Positions 7,536-14,803 of a DNA stretch of 18,801 nt are shown here, one piece after another. Every line of letters begins with the position of its first letter. The first letter of the stretch is position 1. The position numbers and the translations under genes were made by a program. The DNA is taken from contig CANDHX010000005.1 in the NCBI GenBank assembly GCA_947384645.1, positions 1 through 18,801 of the forward strand. Direction: 5' to 3'. The stretch comes from an uncultured Mycoplasmatota bacterium. Lineage in GTDB: Bacteria; Bacillota_I; Bacilli_A; RF39; UBA660. The notes beneath the pieces are model-generated. The model did not search any database. It was not told the origin of the DNA and was given only the letters and a program-made list of their open reading frames with translations.

Positions 7536-8765
7536 ATGAAGAAAGACTTCATGGTAGTAATACTGGGAGCAGATGAGAATACTTACGGTTTTGCTAGGTT
7601 TTTTCACGAGAATTATGGAATATGTCCGATAGCTTATTCGACTAAGTTACTAGAGGTTTGTAAGAATACCGATATAGTCGACATCAATATAGATGAAAAA
7701 TTACACGATACTAAACATTTAGTGAGCGTGTTAACCGATTTAGCTGTGAGATTAAAGAAAGAATATAAAAAGTTAATTTTAATTCCCTGTTCAGACTTTT
7801 ATTTGGAGCTATTGGTTAAAAAGCAAGAAGATTTAAAGGATTACGAAAATGTTTTTATAAGTTATTCCGAGTTTAAGACTTTTAACGACAAGGTCAAATT
7901 TTACGAATTGTGCAGTAAATACGATTTGCCATATCCAAAGACTGTCGTATTGACTTCTAACAATTATAAGGAAAAAATAAAAGAGGTTAAATTTCCCTAT
8001 CCCTTCATTTTAAAACCGGCAAATTCTAATTCTATCGAATATCTCGATGCTTTAATAGATGGGAAAGAAAAAGTTTATTATATAAACGACGCAGAGGAGC
8101 TTTTAGAAAAAGTTGAAACCATCTACAATTCGAATTATCAGAAAGAACTTTTGGTTCAAGAATTTATACGTGGAAGGGATGTCAATAATCGGGTTTTAAA
8201 CGTCTACTCGGATAGGCACGGGAAAGTGAGATTGATGTCTTTAGGCGAGCCGATTTTAGAAGAGTATCATCCTGCCACTTTTGGAAATTATGCGGCGATT
8301 ATTTCGAGCACCGAAAAGCCTTTGATAATGGATAAGATAAAGAACTTTTTGGAAGCTATTAAGTTTACAGGAGCAGCTAATTTCGATTTGAAAATAGACG
8401 ATGTGACCAAGGAATACTATATATTTGAAATAAATCCTAGACCTGGTAGGAGTTCTTATTATACGACTTGTGCTGGTGTACCACTTGGACAAGCTTATGT
8501 CGACGATTTGATTTTAGGGAAAATCGATGATGTCTCATATAACGAAAAAGAGATATTATGGCTCAATGTTCCTATGTGTTTGGTCAAAAAATATGTGAAA
8601 GATGAAGAAACTTTAAAAAGGCTTAAAAAAATCAAAAAACAAAAAGGCGTCTACCATACTCTTTTTTATAAAAAAGACAGTTCTCTTAAAAGAAAGTTTT
8701 TCTGTTATTTGCAGTATGCAAGAAAAATACATTACTATCCAAAGTATTATATAGATAAAAAATAG
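7536..8765 (+). CDS. ATP-grasp carboxylate-amine ligase, D-aspartate ligase-like
   Basis: The 409-residue cytoplasmic protein has an ATP-grasp fold: an N-terminal Rossmann-like part (VVILGADENTYGFARFF), an ATP-binding lysine in PFILKPANS (K160), and the metal/ATP site FEINPRPGRSSYY (E298, N300). Length and this last motif match the D-aspartate ligases of lactic acid bacteria and enterococci. Those enzymes activate D-Asp with ATP and attach it to the lysine side chain of the peptidoglycan precursor, making the cross-bridge. Other ATP-grasp ligases of the same size cannot be excluded, so the substrate is inferred. The gene is single, with its own promoter, divergent from polC and convergent with the glycosylase gene. 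The last 60 residues are strongly basic. The start is ATG 7536; an ATG at 7527 runs into a stop. Confidence 0.8.
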   Translation: MKKDFMVVILGADENTYGFARFFHENYGICPIAYSTKLLEVCKNTDIVDINIDEKLHDTKHLVSVLTDLAVRLKKEYKKLILIPCSDFYLELLVKKQEDLKDYENVFISYSEFKTFNDKVKFYELCSKYDLPYPKTVVLTSNNYKEKIKEVKFPYPFILKPANSNSIEYLDALIDGKEKVYYINDAEELLEKVETIYNSNYQKELLVQEFIRGRDVNNRVLNVYSDRHGKVRLMSLGEPILEEYHPATFGNYAAIISSTEKPLIMDKIKNFLEAIKFTGAANFDLKIDDVTKEYYIFEINPRPGRSSYYTTCAGVPLGQAYVDDLILGKIDDVSYNEKEILWLNVPMCLVKKYVKDEETLKRLKKIKKQKGVYHTLFYKKDSSLKRKFFCYLQYARKIHYYPKYYIDKK

Positions 8766-8785
8766 ATTGATTCTTTAATATTAAA

Positions 8786-8819
8786 AATCGACACGAAAAG
8801 ATGTTATTTCGTGTCTTTT
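8786..8819. terminator. Bidirectional terminator between ATP-grasp and glycosylase genes
   Basis: GACACGAAA (8790-8798) pairs perfectly with TTTCGTGTC (8807-8815) around an eight-base loop. TTTTGTTTT follows on the plus strand, and GATTTTTAA follows on the minus strand. The stop of the glycosylase gene (8804-8806) lies in the loop, so its last codons (KDTK) form one arm. Confidence 0.85.
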
Positions 8820-9286
8820 GTTTTGATTATTTTATATTCTTCTATCAAATCGTCTATCGATTTAGTGGCATTGGCACTCGAAGGACTAGATAGGTAGACT
8901 CCTTCTATTTTTGTATGGTCTTTTAGATATTTATTATATAAGTTGTAAGACGTTTTACCGAGTAGGAAAATCCGTGTTATTTTGGTCTTTTTGATTAGAG
9001 ATGGAATGTCATTTACGACGACGTTTTTAATCGAACTGTCGCTAGAAGAGGATATGTCGCAAGAAGCGATTACATCCCAAAGAGCAAGGTGATGTGTTAG
9101 TATGAATTTTTTATAGTCGGTGGTGTCGGTTTCATAAATGGCTTCCATTATTTTCCAAAATCTGTTTTGTTTGTGTCCATAGTACTTTCCTATTTTTCTA
9201 GAAGTAGTGCTCGGCATGGAACCCAATATTAAAGTATCGCTATTTTTATCATAAATGGGTTCTAAAGTATGCGTTACTCTATTCAT
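8804..9286 (-). CDS. DNA-deoxyinosine (hypoxanthine) glycosylase, UDG superfamily family 6
   Basis: The 160-residue protein carries the marks of hypoxanthine-DNA glycosylases: LILGSMPST near residue 19, YYGHKQNRFWKIM shortly after, a central LWDVIASC segment, IFLLGKTSYNLY, and SPSSANA near the C-terminus. The family removes hypoxanthine (deaminated adenine), and in some members uracil, from DNA as the first step of base-excision repair. The ATG at 9286 overlaps the end of the carboxypeptidase gene by eight bases and has no ribosome binding site of its own. Translation is therefore probably coupled to that gene, an odd pairing of wall and repair functions. The exact base preference is inferred from the family. 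Confidence 0.88.
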   Translation of the reverse strand: MNRVTHTLEPIYDKNSDTLILGSMPSTTSRKIGKYYGHKQNRFWKIMEAIYETDTTDYKKFILTHHLALWDVIASCDISSSSDSSIKNVVVNDIPSLIKKTKITRIFLLGKTSYNLYNKYLKDHTKIEGVYLSSPSSANATKSIDDLIEEYKIIKTKDTK

Positions 9287-10241
9287 GGTTATCTATATAG
9301 AAGGCATAGTATTCATCATATGTGATATCGAGTGTTTCAATAGCTTTTGCTACATCTTTTCCCACATATCTATAATGCCACGATTCCGGTGCGTATCCCG
9401 TCATGTATTCTAAACCTTCTTTATATCTTTCTATGAAACCGTATTCGCTCGCATGAGCCTGTAACCATGAATAAGCTTTTGTCTCTTTAAAAGTGTTCGT
9501 ATAGGCGTTATAGGTTAGGATATCTAAAGCTAGTCCCGTTTCATGTTCGCTGTGCCCTTCTCTAGCGGCAAATTCATCGGCATATTCTATACCCTTTTTA
9601 TTTTTAAAGTCATCGTAGACAGATTTTTGGCTTTCTTTTGTTCTATATCCAGATGTGAGAATCAGTGTAATATCGTCTTTTTTAGCTGCATTAGCCATTT
9701 CTATGAATGCTTTATAGCAAGTTTCTTCGGCTTTTACTTCTCCATATGCATAGGTTTTAGAAAACGTTTTAATCGAACTTGGTGTATAATCATCTGGCAA
9801 TTTGTAAAATTTATTCACGAGTACTAGTTCATTTTTGGAAGTGTCCGTTATTATGGGGTCTTGATACCAAGGACGAGTGGCACTTACGTTTACAAGGCTA
9901 ACGATATCTTTAAAGGATTTTTTGTCATTCTTTGAATAGAAATCTAGATACTTATGTAAATATTTGTCTATATAAAACTTCTCCCCTATTATTTTTTTTA
10001 AGTAGTCGTACTTGTCTTCTTCTAATATGTAGTCAAGATTTTCTTTTGATAGTTTTTCTTCTATAAGTTTGTAGGTTTCTAAGTCATAACCTTTAGAGAG
10101 TATTTTATATTCTAAGGTCGTCCTGTATTTTTGATAATTTTTGTATCTCACTCCTCCATAGATTAACCCTATTATGAGAACGATTAAAACTATGATTAGT
10201 TTAAATTTATTTTTAAGTTTAAACTTAGTTTTTGTAGCCAT
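9279..10241 (-). CDS. VanY/DdcY-type D-alanyl-D-alanine carboxypeptidase, membrane-anchored
   Basis: This M15B zinc peptidase removes the terminal D-Ala from peptidoglycan stem peptides outside the membrane. It has 320 residues: a short basic N-terminus, one membrane anchor (about residues 15-31, LIIVLIVLIIGLIYGGV), a linker domain, then the catalytic domain with LTSGYR, SEHETGLALD (zinc ligands H233 and D240) and ESWHYRYVG (H289). The start at 10241 is preferred over an ATG four codons earlier (10253). The promoter at 10258-10286 puts transcription start at about 10251, on top of the earlier ATG, while GGTGAAG lies in front of 10241. It is the first gene of a two-gene operon with the glycosylase. 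Confidence 0.92.
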   Translation of the reverse strand: MATKTKFKLKNKFKLIIVLIVLIIGLIYGGVRYKNYQKYRTTLEYKILSKGYDLETYKLIEEKLSKENLDYILEEDKYDYLKKIIGEKFYIDKYLHKYLDFYSKNDKKSFKDIVSLVNVSATRPWYQDPIITDTSKNELVLVNKFYKLPDDYTPSSIKTFSKTYAYGEVKAEETCYKAFIEMANAAKKDDITLILTSGYRTKESQKSVYDDFKNKKGIEYADEFAAREGHSEHETGLALDILTYNAYTNTFKETKAYSWLQAHASEYGFIERYKEGLEYMTGYAPESWHYRYVGKDVAKAIETLDITYDEYYAFYIDNHE

Positions 10242-10250
10242 ATTCTTCAC

Positions 10251-10273
10251 CATTTAAAGTTTATCATTAAATG
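10251..10273. repeat. Inverted repeat CATTTAA-N9-TTAAATG over the carboxypeptidase promoter
   Basis: Perfect seven-base arms (10251-10257 and 10267-10273) flank the -10 box of the carboxypeptidase gene, with the expected transcription start inside one arm. The placement suits a repressor operator, but in DNA this rich in A and T it could be chance. Confidence 0.35.
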
Positions 10274-10286
10274 GTATTTTTGTTAA
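10258..10286 (-). promoter_or_regulatory. Promoter of the carboxypeptidase-glycosylase operon
   Basis: On the minus strand TTAACA (10281-10286), 17 bases, TAAACT (10258-10263), with TGA directly before the -10 (extended form). It leaves a leader of only about 10 bases before the ATG at 10241. Confidence 0.75.
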
Positions 10287-10292
10287 GTGAAT

Positions 10293-10321
10293 TTGCATTT
10301 TTTTTGGTAATTTGGTACAAT
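10293..10321 (+). promoter_or_regulatory. Promoter of def
   Basis: TTGCAT (10293-10298), 17 bases, TACAAT (10316-10321), with TGG before the -10 (extended form). It stands back to back with the carboxypeptidase promoter, with six bases between the two -35 boxes. Expected transcription start is about 10328. Confidence 0.8.
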
Positions 10322-10348
10322 ATGACCGAGTGAGTGAGGGGTGAAGAA

Positions 10349-10897
10349 ATGTTACCTAAATTGAAAATTTTAGATGAAAAGAATAAAACGCTTAGAACTA
10401 TAAGCAAGGCTGTTAGCTTTCCTCTAAGCGATAAGGATAAAAAAATGATCGATGACTCTTTAAAGTATTTGGAGATGAGCCAAATCGAAGAGTATTCGGA
10501 AAAGTATAATTTGCGACCCGGTATGGGGCTTGCATTTATTCAGTTAGGAGTTCCCAAAAGAATTTTTGTTATAGTAGATGAAGTCGATCAAGGTAAGTTC
10601 GAGCACTACGTAATCATAAATCCTAAGATAATATCTCATAGTGAGGAACTCGTATACGTAGAGGAAGGAGAAGGCTGCCTTTCGGTTAATAGACCCGTTG
10701 AAGGTATAGTGCCACGGTATGCAAGAGTCAAAGTAGAAGCTCAAGATATTGACGGCAACGTTTGTACGTATCGTTTGAGAGAGGATTTATCGGTTGCTTT
10801 TCAGCATGAACTAGACCATTTAGACGGAATCTTATTTGTCGATAAAATAGACCCTAAAAATCCTTATAAGGATAAAGAAAAAATGCGTTCATTATAA
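10349..10897 (+). CDS. def: Peptide deformylase, type II
   Basis: The enzyme removes the formyl group from the N-terminal methionine of new proteins at the ribosome. The 182-residue length and insertion pattern fit the type II enzymes of Gram-positives. All three motifs are present: GMGLAFIQ (residues 58-65; the usual second Ala and Pro are Phe and Ile here), EGCLSV with metal ligand C110, and QHELDHLDG with H153, E154 and H157. The start is the ATG at 10349, preceded by GAGGGGTGA. An in-frame GTG at 10334 lies too close to the expected transcription start to be used. The Phe in motif 1 is a small departure from consensus next to the active site. Confidence 0.97.
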   Translation: MLPKLKILDEKNKTLRTISKAVSFPLSDKDKKMIDDSLKYLEMSQIEEYSEKYNLRPGMGLAFIQLGVPKRIFVIVDEVDQGKFEHYVIINPKIISHSEELVYVEEGEGCLSVNRPVEGIVPRYARVKVEAQDIDGNVCTYRLREDLSVAFQHELDHLDGILFVDKIDPKNPYKDKEKMRSL

Positions 10898-10959
10898 AAA
10901 AGGCTACGAACCTGAAGTGTACAAAATAGTTTTCACTTCAAACTTATAGTCTTTTTTTT
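10896..10959. terminator. Bidirectional terminator between def and the purine permease gene
   Basis: An outer stem AAAAAAGGCTA / TAGTCTTTTTT (one G-T pair) encloses an inner hairpin TGAAGTG (10913-10919) / CACTTCA (10934-10940). Eight T residues (10952-10959) end it on the plus strand, and six T residues on the minus strand. It serves convergent genes. Confidence 0.65.
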
Positions 10960-10967
10960 CTTTGATT

Positions 10968-12326
10968 TTATAATGCATTATATATAAAATCGATTATAAA
11001 TAACAGGGAAAAAATATATACCACAATCGGAATATCTCTATGTTTATTGTTTACGACATTGCATATTACGTAGAACAAAAATCCGATTTCGATACCTGCT
11101 GTTATAGAATAAGCAAACGGCATAATCACTATTGTAAAAAATGCTGGCAATGCTATATTATAGTCATCCCAATTTATACTTTTAACGGAACCAATCATCG
11201 ATACACCTATTAATATGAGAACTGGTGAAACTGCAGCAAGTGGCACACAAGCGATTATTGGCGAGATAAATAAGGCTAATAAGAAGCACATAGCTGCCGT
11301 AACAGCTGTAAGTCCAGTTCTTCCCCCTACTTCAATTCCCGCACTGCTTTCTACGTAAGTCGAAACATTGCTGGTTCCAAGCAAAGCCCCCACACTTGTG
11401 GCAATAGAGTCAGCAAACAAAGCTCTTTCTAGATTTTCTGGCATATTTCCATTTTTGTCAACTTTGAAAATTCCGGATTTTTTACCGGTTCCAATAAATG
11501 TTCCTATGGTATCAAAAATATCGGAAATACAAAGTGTAAAAATCGTCATAAAAACGGTAATCAATCCGGCTTTGGTTGTCAATAGTCCTACAAAATCTAG
11601 TTTAAAAAAAGTCGGTTCAATAGAAGGTAAAATCGTATAATTAGAAAAATCTGGAAGAGCGGTCACTCCTAGAGGTATTCCTATTAAGGTAGTTGCAATT
11701 ATGCCTATTAGGTAAGCACCCTTGACTTTTTTAATCACCAAAATGCTCGTTATGAATAAGCCGATTAGTGCTAATATTATCGTCGGCTCATTAAAGGTTA
11801 CTAAACTCGGAATGGTAGTGCTTCCACTCGCTATTCCGTTTACAACGTTTTCTACGGAAAACTGTAAAAAGTTAGCGTTTCTGAAGCCTGTATAAGCTAT
11901 GAATAACCCTATTCCAACTGTAATGGCATCCTGTAAGAAAACGGGAATCGCTTTTATAAGTTTTTTACGGATACTCGTTGCTGTGACTAAAATATTGATA
12001 AGTCCACAAATGAAAACCATTGCTAAGGCCTGTTGCCAAGAAAAGCCTAAACTTCCGCATATCGTATAAGTAAACAGTGCATTAAGACCGAGCCCCGCAC
12101 TTTGGACATAGGGAACATTTGCAACTAGTCCAAGTATGAGGGTACCTATAATCGATGCAAAAATCGTTGCTGTATATACTGCATTATAATCCATGCCGGT
12201 TTGTGAAAGTATTTTCGGATTGATAAATATTATATATGATATCGCTATAAATGTCGTCAGTCCAGCTAGCATTTCTGTCATTATATCAGTGCCATTTTCT
12301 TTTAATTTAAATATCTTCTCAAACAT
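10968..12326 (-). CDS. NCS2/AzgA-family purine (hypoxanthine/guanine) permease
   Basis: A 452-residue polytopic membrane protein with about 12-14 hydrophobic spans, typical of AzgA/PbuG-type proton-coupled importers of hypoxanthine and guanine (adenine in some). Family marks are the N-terminal MLAGLTTFIAISYIIFINP segment, VQSAGLGLNALFTY, and the DTIGTFIGTGKKSG and GTSNVSTYVESSAGIEVGG stretches in the middle. These contain the substrate-site residues of the family. The start is ATG 12326 with AAGGAAG seven bases upstream. It is a single gene with a strong promoter (12387-12415) and a leader of about 54 bases. I saw no purine riboswitch in the leader. PbuG and PbuO cannot be told apart here, so no symbol is given. 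Confidence 0.93.
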   Translation of the reverse strand: MFEKIFKLKENGTDIMTEMLAGLTTFIAISYIIFINPKILSQTGMDYNAVYTATIFASIIGTLILGLVANVPYVQSAGLGLNALFTYTICGSLGFSWQQALAMVFICGLINILVTATSIRKKLIKAIPVFLQDAITVGIGLFIAYTGFRNANFLQFSVENVVNGIASGSTTIPSLVTFNEPTIILALIGLFITSILVIKKVKGAYLIGIIATTLIGIPLGVTALPDFSNYTILPSIEPTFFKLDFVGLLTTKAGLITVFMTIFTLCISDIFDTIGTFIGTGKKSGIFKVDKNGNMPENLERALFADSIATSVGALLGTSNVSTYVESSAGIEVGGRTGLTAVTAAMCFLLALFISPIIACVPLAAVSPVLILIGVSMIGSVKSINWDDYNIALPAFFTIVIMPFAYSITAGIEIGFLFYVICNVVNNKHRDIPIVVYIFSLLFIIDFIYNAL

Positions 12327-12386
12327 ATCGTTACTTCCTTTTATATCTAAAACGTCATAGCAAATCTCTTACTATAATCATCTATG

Positions 12387-12415
12387 ATTATATAATAAAT
12401 GGCAGGTAATTTCAA
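12387..12415 (-). promoter_or_regulatory. Promoter of the purine permease gene
   Basis: On the minus strand TTGAAA (12410-12415), 17 bases, TATAAT (12387-12392): a near-consensus vegetative promoter. Transcription start is expected near 12380. Confidence 0.85.
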
Positions 12416-12474
12416 ATTTATTATCTCAGATTTAAAGTGTTACGTAAATGTTAGGTAATAGAAAATTGTATAAT

Positions 12475-12493
12475 AAAAACCCCATTATTGGGG
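12475..12493 (-). terminator. Terminator of tRNA-Ser
   Basis: On the minus strand CCCCA (12489-12493) pairs with TGGGG (12480-12484) around a four-base loop, followed directly by TTTTT (12475-12479). Confidence 0.8.
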
Positions 12494-12505
12494 ATTAATT
12501 CTTTA

Positions 12506-12596
12506 TGGCGGAGTAGGAGAGATTTGAACTCTCGCGCCAGTTTCCCGACCTACACCCTTAGCAGGGGCGCCTCTTCAGCCTCTTGAGTACTACTCC
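12506..12596 (-). tRNA. tRNA-Ser, anticodon GCU
   Basis: This 91-base class II tRNA has acceptor arms GGAGTAG / CTACTCC, an encoded CCA end (12506-12508), anticodon loop CTGCTAA with anticodon GCT, a long variable arm, and a T-arm GAGAG-TTCAAAT-CTCTC. It reads AGC/AGU serine codons. It has its own promoter and terminator. Confidence 0.96.
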
Positions 12597-12601
12597 ATAA
12601 A

Positions 12602-12630
12602 GGACAAACTAATTTTATCTAATTTTGTCC
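12602..12630 (-). repeat. Inverted repeat GGACAAA ... TTTGTCC between deacetylase and tRNA-Ser
   Basis: Perfect seven-base arms (12602-12608 and 12624-12630) enclose the -10 box of the tRNA-Ser promoter. On the minus strand a short TTTAT follows, so it may be a weak terminator of the deacetylase gene overlapping the tRNA promoter. An operator is the alternative. Confidence 0.4.
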
Positions 12631-12640
12631 ACATAGTCAA
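12612..12640 (-). promoter_or_regulatory. Promoter of tRNA-Ser
   Basis: On the minus strand TTGACT (12635-12640), 17 bases, TAAAAT (12612-12617), ending 15 bases before the 5' end of the tRNA. It lies between the deacetylase stop and the tRNA. Confidence 0.8.
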
Positions 12641-12642
12641 GA

Positions 12643-13908
12643 TTATTTTATATTTAATACACTTTTTCCAACCGTCAAAGGCTTTCCTTTTAATTCGGCT
12701 AATTCGCTTACCGATACCACTTGGTAGCCTTCTTTATATAAGGCTGGCAACACATTTTCGACAGCTTCAAGTGTCGATGCATAAAGGCTATGCATGAGGA
12801 CTATCGAACCGTCTTTTTTAGATTTCATTATCTCATCGTATACTTTTTTAGCGTTTCTCGTCTTCCAATCGAGGGTGTCTATGTCCCAAAGAACAATGGG
12901 CATTCCCACTTGAACTTGGACTCTAGAATTTACTGCTCCATATGAAGGTCTCAACAATCCCATTTTTTTATTAGTCATTTCGTAGAATATATCGTTCGTC
13001 TTGGTGATTTGTTCTTTAATTTTCTCATTCGATAATCCAGCAAGCGATTTATGGTCATATGTGTGATTTCCCACTTCCATTCCCTTTTCGACCATTTTGT
13101 CGACACTTTTAGGAAAATTTTTAAGCCTATTTCCGACTAGGAAGAACGTCGCATTTGCATGGGCATCGACTAGGGCATCGATGATTTTTAAATCGTAGTT
13201 ACTCGGTCCATCGTCAAAGGTAAATGCTATTGCTTTTTTATTTGGGTCGAGTTTATACTTTTCGTTTTCATAGGCATCGTCCAAATGGACTTCATAATTC
13301 ATCAAATTTTTAACTTCGTTATAGTTTATTTTAATCGTTGCATTTCCATATTCAGCTGATTTATAGTAACCGATTATTTCATTAGATTTAATATCGTATA
13401 CAGATGATGAAAAGTCTATATCTTTGGTGTGGAATTTTGGATATTTTAGATTTAAAAGCCTTTTCGATTCTTCTATGAATTTATCATAGTCTTTTACTAA
13501 CGATTTAAAACTCTCTTCTTTATATGTCTTATGGTTAAAGACCATGTTTTTAGGTGTACCACAATTTAGAAAAAGATTTAATCTAGACGCATCAATGCCA
13601 TATATATTGTAATCCAAATATGTACATGAGTTTTCTTTTATGTAATCGTCGACGTATGCATTTAGTTTTTCATATTTTCCAAATACCGGCTTTTTAAATC
13701 CATTAGTATCCTCTTCTGTAGTTTTTATATCTTCTTCTAAGGATACTGGCACTTCGTCGTAACGTATGTTATAAGTTCCCTTACTATCTACATAGGCAAT
13801 TTGGTCTAAGTGAGCAGTCGATATGTCGATTACTAGGACTTTTAATAGCATTGCAAATATCAATGCGTAAGTATATCTAGATAGAATTTTTAAAAATGTA
13901 CTACTCAT
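12643..13908 (-). CDS. Membrane-anchored polysaccharide deacetylase (CE4/NodB domain), probably peptidoglycan-acting
   Basis: A 421-residue extracytoplasmic protein with an N-terminal hydrophobic segment (about residues 10-28) and a non-catalytic middle region (about 60-215). This region recalls the DUF3298-like part of PdaC-type enzymes. The NodB deacetylase domain follows from about 224. The catalytic motifs are intact: TFDDGP (D232 base, D233 metal), NHTYDH (H282 and H286 metal ligands), RPSYG (R320), DTLDW, and LMHS (H373). The family removes acetyl groups from N-acetylglucosamine or N-acetylmuramic acid, often giving lysozyme resistance. The exact sugar is not shown by sequence. The start is ATG 13908 with GAGG nine bases upstream and a very short leader. 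Confidence 0.93.
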   Translation of the reverse strand: MSSTFLKILSRYTYALIFAMLLKVLVIDISTAHLDQIAYVDSKGTYNIRYDEVPVSLEEDIKTTEEDTNGFKKPVFGKYEKLNAYVDDYIKENSCTYLDYNIYGIDASRLNLFLNCGTPKNMVFNHKTYKEESFKSLVKDYDKFIEESKRLLNLKYPKFHTKDIDFSSSVYDIKSNEIIGYYKSAEYGNATIKINYNEVKNLMNYEVHLDDAYENEKYKLDPNKKAIAFTFDDGPSNYDLKIIDALVDAHANATFFLVGNRLKNFPKSVDKMVEKGMEVGNHTYDHKSLAGLSNEKIKEQITKTNDIFYEMTNKKMGLLRPSYGAVNSRVQVQVGMPIVLWDIDTLDWKTRNAKKVYDEIMKSKKDGSIVLMHSLYASTLEAVENVLPALYKEGYQVVSVSELAELKGKPLTVGKSVLNIK

Positions 13909-13926
13909 AATTACAACCTCATTTCC

Positions 13927-13935
13927 ATTATACCA
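13927..13935 (-). promoter_or_regulatory. Extended -10 promoter of the deacetylase gene
   Basis: On the minus strand TGGTATAAT, a perfect -10 with the TG-N extension and no clear -35. Transcription start falls about 12 bases before the ATG, which leaves room only for the ribosome binding site. Confidence 0.65.
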
Positions 13936-13955
13936 TTATTTTGTCCAAAAAGTAT

Positions 13956-14005
13956 AAAAAAAATGAGAATTTTAATACAATTTAAGCATTTTATTAAGAA
14001 TTCTC
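13956..14005 (-). terminator. Terminator after the GNAT pseudogene
   Basis: On the minus strand a 13-base-pair stem with one bulged C (13992-14005 against 13965-13977) is followed by ATTTTTTTT. It ends just before the deacetylase promoter. Confidence 0.75.
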
Positions 14006-14007
14006 TT

Positions 14008-14523
14008 TTATATTTCAAATAAATATAAATTTTCGATGTATTTTTCCCTAAAAGGTCTAGTTTTTATAAATTCCCCTCCTAAATGTTTATAGAATTCATT
14101 TGCGGGATTACCATTAATGCAACCGATTATTATCTTATTTATCCCCTTGTTCTTAATTTTATTTTTGGCAAATTCATAGAGCCTTTTTCCATAGCTAGCA
14201 CTCTGATATTCTTTCAATATATAAAGAGAATAAATTTCGGCTGCGTTTAAGTAGTCGTTACTTTTTAATTCAAAATATACCCCCCTATTATTTTGTTTTT
14301 TAAAGTCAAAACATAATAGTCTTTTTGGGAGTCTATACTATTGTTAAGTCTTATAGCTGAATTTTTAACATTGGCTTTAATGCATATGCTCTTACTTTTT
14401 GTTCAGTATGAAACTTGATTTTAAGTCCATTAACAAGTTTATATTTAACACAAGCAAAATTACATATCATATCTACTTTTTTTAACTCCTCACTTATTAA
14501 AGTTCTTTAGTTTCTATTGTCAT
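14008..14523 (-). pseudogene. Broken GNAT-family N-acetyltransferase
   Basis: The last fragment (14008-14280) reads as the C-terminal half of a GNAT acetyltransferase: AAEIYSLYILKEYQSASYG is the acetyl-CoA-binding region, then NPANEFYKHLGG and LYLFEI. The preceding part is in another frame: 14281-14402 encodes KNSAIRLNNSIDSQKDYYV and ends KNKIIGG. The two join if a run of six G (14280-14285) once had seven. Further upstream, about 14405-14506, a third frame encodes SEELKKVDMICNFACVKYK, and the ATG at 14523 meets a stop after eight codons. Joined, these give about 170 residues, the normal size of the family. At least two frameshifts plus early stops make it non-functional. The open frame of 69 codons at 14008-14217 begins at a TTG with no support and is only the remnant. 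Confidence 0.8.
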
Positions 14524-14553
14524 ATAAATCACTCATCCCTTTCTTTAAACAAC

Positions 14554-14577
14554 AAAAAACTAACTATTTCTAGTTAG
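14554..14577 (-). terminator. Terminator of the two-tRNA operon
   Basis: On the minus strand CTAACTA-GAAA-TAGTTAG, a perfect seven-pair stem with a GAAA tetraloop, is followed by TTTTTT (14554-14559). Confidence 0.9.
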
Positions 14578-14623
14578 AAATTTATTACTCTCAAACAAAA
14601 AGTTCGAGTTTCCTATCTATATA

Positions 14624-14707
14624 TGGTGCAGGTAACAGGACTTGAACCTGCACGGTATAACCACTAGATCCTAAGTCTAGCGCGTCTGCCAGTTCCGCCA
14701 TACCTGC
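14624..14707 (-). tRNA. tRNA-Leu, anticodon UAG
   Basis: This 84-base class II tRNA has acceptor arms GCAGGTA / TACCTGC and encoded CCA (14624-14626). The anticodon stem CTAGA / TCTAG carries the loop CTTAGGA (anticodon TAG). The T-loop is TTCAAGT. It reads CUN leucine codons. It is second in an operon, seven bases after the CAU tRNA. Confidence 0.96.
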
Positions 14708-14714
14708 AAAAAAA

Positions 14715-14791
14715 TGGTGGATCTTGTAGGACTCGAACCTACGACCGCCCGGTTATGAGCCGGATGCTCTAACCAACTGAGCTAAAGATCC
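14715..14791 (-). tRNA. tRNA with CAU anticodon, most likely tRNA-Ile2 (lysidine-modified)
   Basis: This 77-base tRNA has acceptor arms GGATCTT / AAGATCC, encoded CCA, D-arm GCTCAGTTGGTTAGAGC, and anticodon loop CTCATAA. The T-arm carries TAGGTTCGAGTCCTA. From memory, the CTCATAA loop, the following GGTCGTAGG and the TTTA after the acceptor resemble Firmicute tRNA-Ile2. In that tRNA, TilS turns the C of CAU to lysidine so that it reads AUA. Elongator tRNA-Met usually has a TTCATAC-type loop. It is not initiator Met, since the D and anticodon stems lack the GGG/CCC pairs. The isoacceptor call is moderate, while the tRNA itself is certain. Confidence 0.9.
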
Positions 14792-14803
14792 ATCGACTCT
14801 TTA

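Noticed and set aside
12327..12386. Purine riboswitch in the leader of the purine permease gene
   Set aside because: Expected because such genes often have one, but the leader is only about 54 bases and lacks the conserved core loops and paired arms of the purine aptamer.
14008..14217. A genuine 69-residue protein
   Set aside because: It begins at an unsupported TTG inside the acetyl-CoA-binding motif of a GNAT protein whose upstream half is present in other frames.
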